In this document: one piece after another, positions 55,710 to 64,000 of the stretch | How positions within the stretch are numbered: position 1 is the stretch's first letter | Layout of the letters: each line of letters opens with the position of its first letter | Assembly: GCF_007431345.1 (NCBI RefSeq) | Contig: NZ_CP041730.1 | Coordinates: forward strand, 2,728,001-2,792,000 | Direction of reading: 5' to 3' | DNA length: 64,000 nucleotides | Source of the DNA: Chitinimonas arctica | GTDB taxonomy: Bacteria; Pseudomonadota; Gammaproteobacteria; Burkholderiales; Chitinimonadaceae | Program-made: the position numbers and the translations under genes | The notes under the pieces: model-generated | Told to the model about the DNA's origin: nothing | Database searches by the model: none | The model's input: only the letters and a program-made list of their open reading frames with translations

Positions 55710-56897
55710 TTACAGCGCGATGCCTTTTTCCGGCGCTTGCTGTTGCTCGGCCTTCAGGCCCAGCCGCGCCTGGGCGTTCTCGATCTGGCTGCGCAGCATT
55801 TTGTTGTTTTCCGCCATGGTGCCCAGCGCCTGGCTGCGGTAGCTGTCCATCGCATCCATGGCCTTGAAGGTCTGATCGAACATATTCTGCAGGGTCTGGA
55901 TACCCACGGCCGGGTCTTGCGAAAAGCGCGTCACCATTTCGACATGGCTGTTGAGCGCTACACCGGTCTGCGCGATCAGATTCTCGATGGTTTGCTTGCT
56001 GGCCTGGGCCATTTCCATCGCTTTCATCTGCTTGTCGGTGGCGCGGGCCAGGGTCACCGCCACGGTCAGGGCCGCCCGACCCAGGGTAGCCATGCGGTCG
56101 CAGGCATTCATCACCTCGCGGCCGGTCTTCTTCAACTCGCGCATCACGGCATAGCCATTGATGGAGAGCGCCTGGGTCGCTTGAATATCCTGCAGGTTCT
56201 GGCGCGTGTAGTAGAGCACTTCCTGCTCGAGGGACTTGGCCCGCTCCGGATCGGAGACGGCGATCTGAGCGATCTCGCTGACCAAGCGGCTATCGAGCGA
56301 GCGTATGAAATAGGCGGCCGCTTCCAGCTTCTCCATGGCGCCCCACAATTGCTGCATGGAGACGTTGAGCGAAGCGATATCGGACTGGATCTCGTCCTTG
56401 GCCTCGATCAATTGCTCGGTCAGCTTGTCGATCTGATCGCCGGCCGACTGGTATTTGCGCAGGTAGTTGCTCAGCTTGTTGCCGAACGGCAGGGGGATGC
56501 CGAGAAACTTGCGGGCGCTGAATAGCTCGCCCTGGCGGGCGGGATTGAGCTCGTCGAACAGATTGCGTAGTTCAAGCAAGGATTTCGCCGCCGGGTCGTT
56601 CTCGATGCCGACCAGGTTCTGCTGGGTAAACTTGTTCGATAGGGCGGTGGCATCGCTGATTTCCTTGCGGCCCACCGAAAAGGCCTTATCGATCTGCTGG
56701 TGGAATTCCTCCGACTTGGGATTGCCGGCCAGCAGCCTGCCCACGAAGTCTTCCAACTGTTCCTTCACCCGCCCTTCGACTTCCGGCGACAGGGGGACCG
56801 CACCGGCGGTCTGCTCGGGTGCGACCGGGCTGATCAGTTCGGGCGGTTCCAGCTTGATGGGCGTGACGGACTGGGTGGTTTGGGTCTGCGTGGTCAT
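55710..56897 (-). CDS. TelA-family toxic-anion-resistance protein
   Basis: The 395-residue product belongs to the TelA family (PF05816): long helical sequence with MRELKKTGREVMNACDRMATL and ALTVAVTLARATDKQMK. Members are linked with tellurite and other toxic-anion or envelope stress resistance, but the biochemistry is unknown. It is cytoplasmic or peripheral, with coiled-coil character. It is the third coding unit of the operon, between the split binding protein and the VWA lipoprotein. Confidence 0.88.
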   Translation of the reverse strand: MTTQTQTTQSVTPIKLEPPELISPVAPEQTAGAVPLSPEVEGRVKEQLEDFVGRLLAGNPKSEEFHQQIDKAFSVGRKEISDATALSNKFTQQNLVGIENDPAAKSLLELRNLFDELNPARQGELFSARKFLGIPLPFGNKLSNYLRKYQSAGDQIDKLTEQLIEAKDEIQSDIASLNVSMQQLWGAMEKLEAAAYFIRSLDSRLVSEIAQIAVSDPERAKSLEQEVLYYTRQNLQDIQATQALSINGYAVMRELKKTGREVMNACDRMATLGRAALTVAVTLARATDKQMKAMEMAQASKQTIENLIAQTGVALNSHVEMVTRFSQDPAVGIQTLQNMFDQTFKAMDAMDSYRSQALGTMAENNKMLRSQIENAQARLGLKAEQQQAPEKGIAL

Positions 56898-56981
56898 GGC
56901 CGCTGCGCTCTTAAAAGGAGAGGGACTGGAAAATCGTTTCGGTGCGACTGTTCAATATATTCAAACTTCGGCCGGGCCGCC

Positions 56982-58081
56982 CTACTGCAATTGATCGGTA
57001 ATGGTCTTTTGCATGGCATCCAGCAGGTGGGTGGCGGGGATGTCGCCCAATTCCAGCAGTTCCGGCGCCGGCAGCTTGAGCTGGGCCATGGCCTGCTCGA
57101 ACAGCTTGGCATCGTTGCTGCGGAAGCCATATTCCGCCGCGATCGTCTGCAGCACCGGGTTGGTGGATAGTTGTTCGCCCAGGCGTTTGCCCGCTGCGCT
57201 GCGTGCCACCAGCACATGCTTGAGCATCAGGCCCGGACGGGGTAGAGCATGACATGCTTGTCGCGCAGCTTGCCTTGGCGGGTGGCTTCGACAAACTGCG
57301 ATTCATAGATCAGCACCAGTGGCGCCTTGCCCATGCCCTGGCCGATATAGTCTTCGAAGGGGCCGGCCAGGGTGCTTTCCTGGAAGCCCTGGCGCGTGAT
57401 CAAGGGGCTCAGTTCGCTGGCCAGGCCGATGGCGGCTTCCTGCGTGGTAGGCACTTCGTGCTTGTGCTTCATCCAGGCCAGCAGGGCGATATACAACAGG
57501 CCGGTATTGGATTTGCGAATGTCGGGGGTGTTGACCAACAGGCCCTTGTTGACCGCATAGACGGTATTGTCCCGCAGCTCGTTCCAGCGGGTGCCGGCCA
57601 GCATCAGCGGCAAGGCCTTGTCCAACAGGAATTCACCGCTGGCTGCATCCAGCAGGCCGTTTTGCTGGAACACCGGCAGCAGCGGCTTCCAGCTGGCAAT
57701 GGCCAGCGGGCTGGCGAACACCGGGTGGGTGCTGACCGCACCCTTGCCGTTCAGTGCCTGGACAAAATCATTGGCGGCATTGGCCCCGGCCGGCCAGACC
57801 GCGTCGAAGTCGCCGGCGCGGGCGGCGTCGTCCTTGAAATTGCCGCTCTTGCTCAATTCCGGGCAAAGCCCTTGCTTGGCCAATTCGGCGCTGACCCGGG
57901 GGTCTTGCAGGAAGGCGAACTTGGCCGAACCGGTCAACAGCTTGACCGGTTCGCAGGCCGGTGTGCCGAAGGCGATGGCATTGTCGCCGGCCGCCGTGGG
58001 CTGGCGTGATTTCCAGATGGCCCCGACCACGGCGGCGGCCAGGAGCAGCGACAGACCCAGCGCGAGCGACCTTCTTTGCAT
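56982..58081 (-). pseudogene. Membrane-anchored solute-binding-like protein, split by one-base frameshift
   Basis: From ATG 58081 a 284-residue frame has a signal anchor (LALGLSLLLAAAVVGAIW) and a binding-protein-like fold (AVWPAGANAANDFVQALNG, LVLIYESQFVEATRQG). It stops at 57227 with MLYPVRA. The next frame, beginning at ATG 57227, reads MLKHVLVARSAAGKRLGEQL to 56982, and restoring one base at about 57235 joins them as LYPVPGLMLKHVLV. The joined length is about 366 residues. TGATG joins the stop and the second ATG, so reinitiation is also conceivable. It is the first gene of the TelA operon. Confidence 0.8.
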
Positions 58082-58369
58082 ATATTGTTTCCCCTGCCTC
58101 GAACGCGGGCAATGATGTTCTTATTCGCTGCTTACGCGCCTCGATGGCGGCGCATAGGCAGTAGATCGTGTCGCGCTCGCTTTCGTCAAGGCTTGCCGCC
58201 ATGTTGGTCCCCAAGTTGTTGCCTGGCGGTCGGACCGGCTTGGGAGGGACAATGCATAGTATGGTAGCAATATGAATTTTGTTCATGTTGTTGATGGCGC
58301 CGCGTGAGCGGGATTGCGTCCGGTGCATGCTAAAATCAGCCTCTTTCCCCCGTATATTCAAGCGCTTCC

Positions 58370-62074
<3,705 letters not shown>

Positions 62075-62105
62075 AAAGCGTGAGGGCGGGCGAGACGGAG
62101 CGGAG

Positions 62106-62662
62106 TTACTCCGGTTTCGCCAGGATCTCGACGCGCGAGCCGACCAGGCCGTCCAGCTTCAGGCGCTGGCCATACTTGAGGGTGGCGGTGAATGGGATGT
62201 CCCTGCTTTCTTCACCGATGACCGTACCCGTTTCTGGGATGGCCAACGTCCTGCTCATTTCCAGCGAACCCCCGAGGCCGCCTCGGTCTCGGTCTGCTCG
62301 CGCCCCATGGACGTATGCAGCACGCCGCTCAGCGTGATGCCATCCGCCAATACCTCGGTGATACGTACTTCCAGTCCTGTCTTTACCGCCGCGTGGCGGC
62401 AGCCGAAAGGCTGTTTTTCGCACAGCGTGGCATAGGTCAACGGGTAGCGAATCGACGCCGGTTTGGCCATGGGCTTGGAAACGGTGATGCTGCCCCTTTT
62501 TTGCAGCGACTGGCTGCCGCCGCCTTCGTTGCGGATGGGGCTGTAGAATTCGATTTCGGCCACGCTGCGGCTTGGCTTGGCGGAAACGGGCGAAGCAGCG
62601 GGAGCTGGCGGGGTGGCGCAGCCGGCCGACAGCAGCAATAAGGGAATGGCGAAGTACTTCAA
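62106..62662 (-). pseudogene. Predicted lipoprotein with apparent one-base frameshift
   Basis: From ATG 62662 the frame has a lipobox (LLSAGC at about residues 10-15) and a beta-rich domain (VRITEVLADGITLSG) and stops after SGVRWK at 62255. The adjacent frame carries a continuation, LEMSRTLAIPETGTVIGEES, ending in KPE at 62106. Adding one G to the five-G run at 62269-62273 joins them smoothly as EAASGGSLEMSRT. The restored length is about 185 residues. The family is not recognised. Whether this is a real mutation or assembly error is unknown. Confidence 0.75.
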
Positions 62663-62738
62663 GCGGAAACTCCCGACAGTGGATAGCGCGGGCAGTGTAA
62701 GGACTAACCGCCCGCCGCGTCTATTCCGCCTTGCCGCC

Positions 62739-63356
62739 TTATAACTTTGGAATCCTGATACGGCTGATCATCAGCGAGCCGGAGAGGGCGAACATCAATA
62801 CCAGCGGGTGGAACTGGAATCCGCCGATATAGACCACGCCGAACCAGATCTGCATACCCAAGGCGCCTTGCCAGACGGCGATGGCCAACACCGCTACCAG
62901 CAGCAGGGAGGTCGGGATGGGGGTTCCTTCGAAGTATTTGACCTTGTCGCCACCTTCCGCGAGCTTTTCCGCGGTGACGTTATAGCGCGCCAGCCGCGAC
63001 ACGCCGCTGGCGACGAAGAACAGCAGCACGATGCGGTCGAACAATCCTTGCATGCCACAGCCGTAGGCGATCACTGCCGGTGCGACACCGAAGGAGATGA
63101 CGTCCGCCAACGAGTCCAGCTCGCGGCCCATCGCCGAACTCTGTTGCCGCCAGCGGGCGATCCTGCCGTCCAGCACGTCGAACAACAAGGCAAAGGGGAT
63201 CAGGCCGCAGGCGAAATAGAGATGCACGACTTCGGCGGTCTGCAGGTAGGTCATCACGGCGAACAGGGAGCCTACCCCGCAGAATGCATTCGACAGCGTG
63301 AACCAGTCTGCCAGATGGAATTCGCGAATCATCGAAAATGGTTTGGGTTTATTCAT
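62739..63356 (-). CDS. pssA: CDP-diacylglycerol-serine O-phosphatidyltransferase
   Basis: PssA makes phosphatidylserine in the inner membrane. The 205-residue product has the CDP-alcohol transferase motif D-x2-D-G-x2-A-R-x8-G-x3-D-x3-D (residues of DVLDGRIARW and GRELDSLADV) and about six membrane helices. The length is on the short side of type II PssA and normal for the bacterial form. ATG 63356 gives MNKPKPFSMIREFHLADW. Confidence 0.88.
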   Translation of the reverse strand: MNKPKPFSMIREFHLADWFTLSNAFCGVGSLFAVMTYLQTAEVVHLYFACGLIPFALLFDVLDGRIARWRQQSSAMGRELDSLADVISFGVAPAVIAYGCGMQGLFDRIVLLFFVASGVSRLARYNVTAEKLAEGGDKVKYFEGTPIPTSLLLVAVLAIAVWQGALGMQIWFGVVYIGGFQFHPLVLMFALSGSLMISRIRIPKL

Positions 63357-63520
63357 GGTGGCATCCGTTGGCGGTCTGCTGCGCATGGTAATGGAAAGCG
63401 CGCGAGGTGTGCCAGGCGGGGAGCAAGGCTTTACACGGGTTGGGTAGCTACTGCGGAATCATGAGCGCAGAAAAGCTTCGCCGCCGTCATGATGGCGGCG
63501 AACAAGTGGGGCGCCGCTTG

Positions 63521-63802
63521 CTAACCTTGCTTGAGCTTGGCCAGGATGGTGGCGGGGTCTTCGCTTTGGGCCAGGACCAGGCGAATACGATTGAATGCCG
63601 TGGCGGCCTGGTCAGGATATTTGCCGAAAGAGATCAGGCTGCTATGCGGCCAACCGGCGGCGGCCAGGACATTCCGGCGGAACTGGGCACTCTCTCCCTC
63701 GCCGCTCACCAGCTGCAGCAAGGCGCGCTCAATCAGTACGTGGGGAAAGGGATCGCGGGAGAGGGTGCTGAAATGCTGGGCTTGGACTTCGGCGAATTCC
63801 AT
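63521..63802 (-). CDS. Small soluble protein, unknown function
   Basis: The product (93 aa from ATG 63802, MEFAEVQAQHFSTLSRDPF) is compact, helical and has no signal. LVSGEGESAQFRRNVLAAAGW and PDQAATAFNRIRLVLAQS suggest a folded domain, but no family is recognised. It lies upstream of pssA on the same strand with about 165 bases between. An in-frame ATG at 63811 is an alternative start. Confidence 0.65.
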   Translation of the reverse strand: MEFAEVQAQHFSTLSRDPFPHVLIERALLQLVSGEGESAQFRRNVLAAAGWPHSSLISFGKYPDQAATAFNRIRLVLAQSEDPATILAKLKQG

Positions 63803-64000
63803 GGCGGGCACTCTAACTTGGGTGAGTCACTTACCCATGTAAGCCCACGGACGGCAGTTTCGCCAACTCTGATTGGAATGGACGGAGAAAAGCCGATGGC
63901 GGAAATCCGGCATCGGCTTCTTTTCTTGCCGGCTTGCGCCGACGGTTAGGTAGTGCGCAAACGAGCGTCAGCGAGGCTCCCTCGCGGCGGCGAGGGCGGG
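63803..64000. other. Right-edge noncoding stretch
   Basis: Nothing convincing is coded in the last 198 bases. The final bases (CGGCGGCGAGGGCGGG) are purine-rich and may lead into a gene beyond the window. Confidence 0.4.

Overview
The window is a 64 kb piece of a high-GC (visually about 63-66%) proteobacterial chromosome, most likely a betaproteobacterium. The evidence is the lpxL-type acyltransferase pair next to metK followed by an SAH-riboswitch-controlled ahcY and metF, a DUF4124 gene near ntrBC, a PEP-CTERM surface protein, HslUV, PlsB, and an ArgA with fused kinase and GNAT domains. A genus cannot be fixed from the sequence alone. No rRNA, tRNA, CRISPR array, IS element or phage was seen.

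Layout. 1-4421: a mosaic of small genes: the tail of an outer-membrane protein, an EamA transporter, an orphan DUF6922-like gene, threonine aldolase, MurU, a small lipoprotein and a DUF433/DUF5615 toxin-antitoxin-like pair. 4516-14075: signalling genes: a PhnD-like binding protein with a GGDEF/EAL protein, argA, then a truncated haemoglobin, a cupredoxin and a GGDEF/EAL protein, with DUF3034 divergent. 14147-22354: creBC, a PEP-CTERM protein, two convergent eukaryote-like leucine-rich-repeat (LRR) genes, and creD. 22359-35589: mostly minus-strand genes: hslVU, a STAS protein, pbpC, a rhodanese, a TPR-GAF-GGDEF protein, a DUF1186/SEC-C protein, a PLP decarboxylase and thiC with its TPP riboswitch. 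35898-48973: pcm, two LpxL-like acyltransferases, metK, two small two-helix membrane proteins, the SAH riboswitch with ahcY, a GNAT gene, metF, plsB, a pseudouridine synthase, tcdA and a DUF4124 gene. 49040-50570: a lower-GC accessory insert, followed by ntrBC with a well-formed NtrC box and sigma-54 promoter. 53500-58081: a minus-strand TelA / VWA / solute-binding-protein operon. 58370-63802: metH, a lipoprotein, pssA and a small conserved-looking gene.

The activated-methyl cycle is unusually complete here (metK, ahcY, metF, metH, with the SAH riboswitch on ahcY). Three proteins with GGDEF domains, two of them also carrying EAL, lie within 27 kb, each beside a possible sensory partner.

The most interesting material is: the LRR pair lying between creBC and creD; the TelA-VWA-SBP operon, which has binding proteins but no transporter; the haemoglobin-cupredoxin-EAL-DUF3034 cluster; a possible permuted papain-like protein in the island before ntrBC; and three genes (near 31175, 57235 and 62271) each apparently missing one base in a G/C run. 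All three breaks have the same sign and context, so assembly error must be excluded before calling them pseudogenes.
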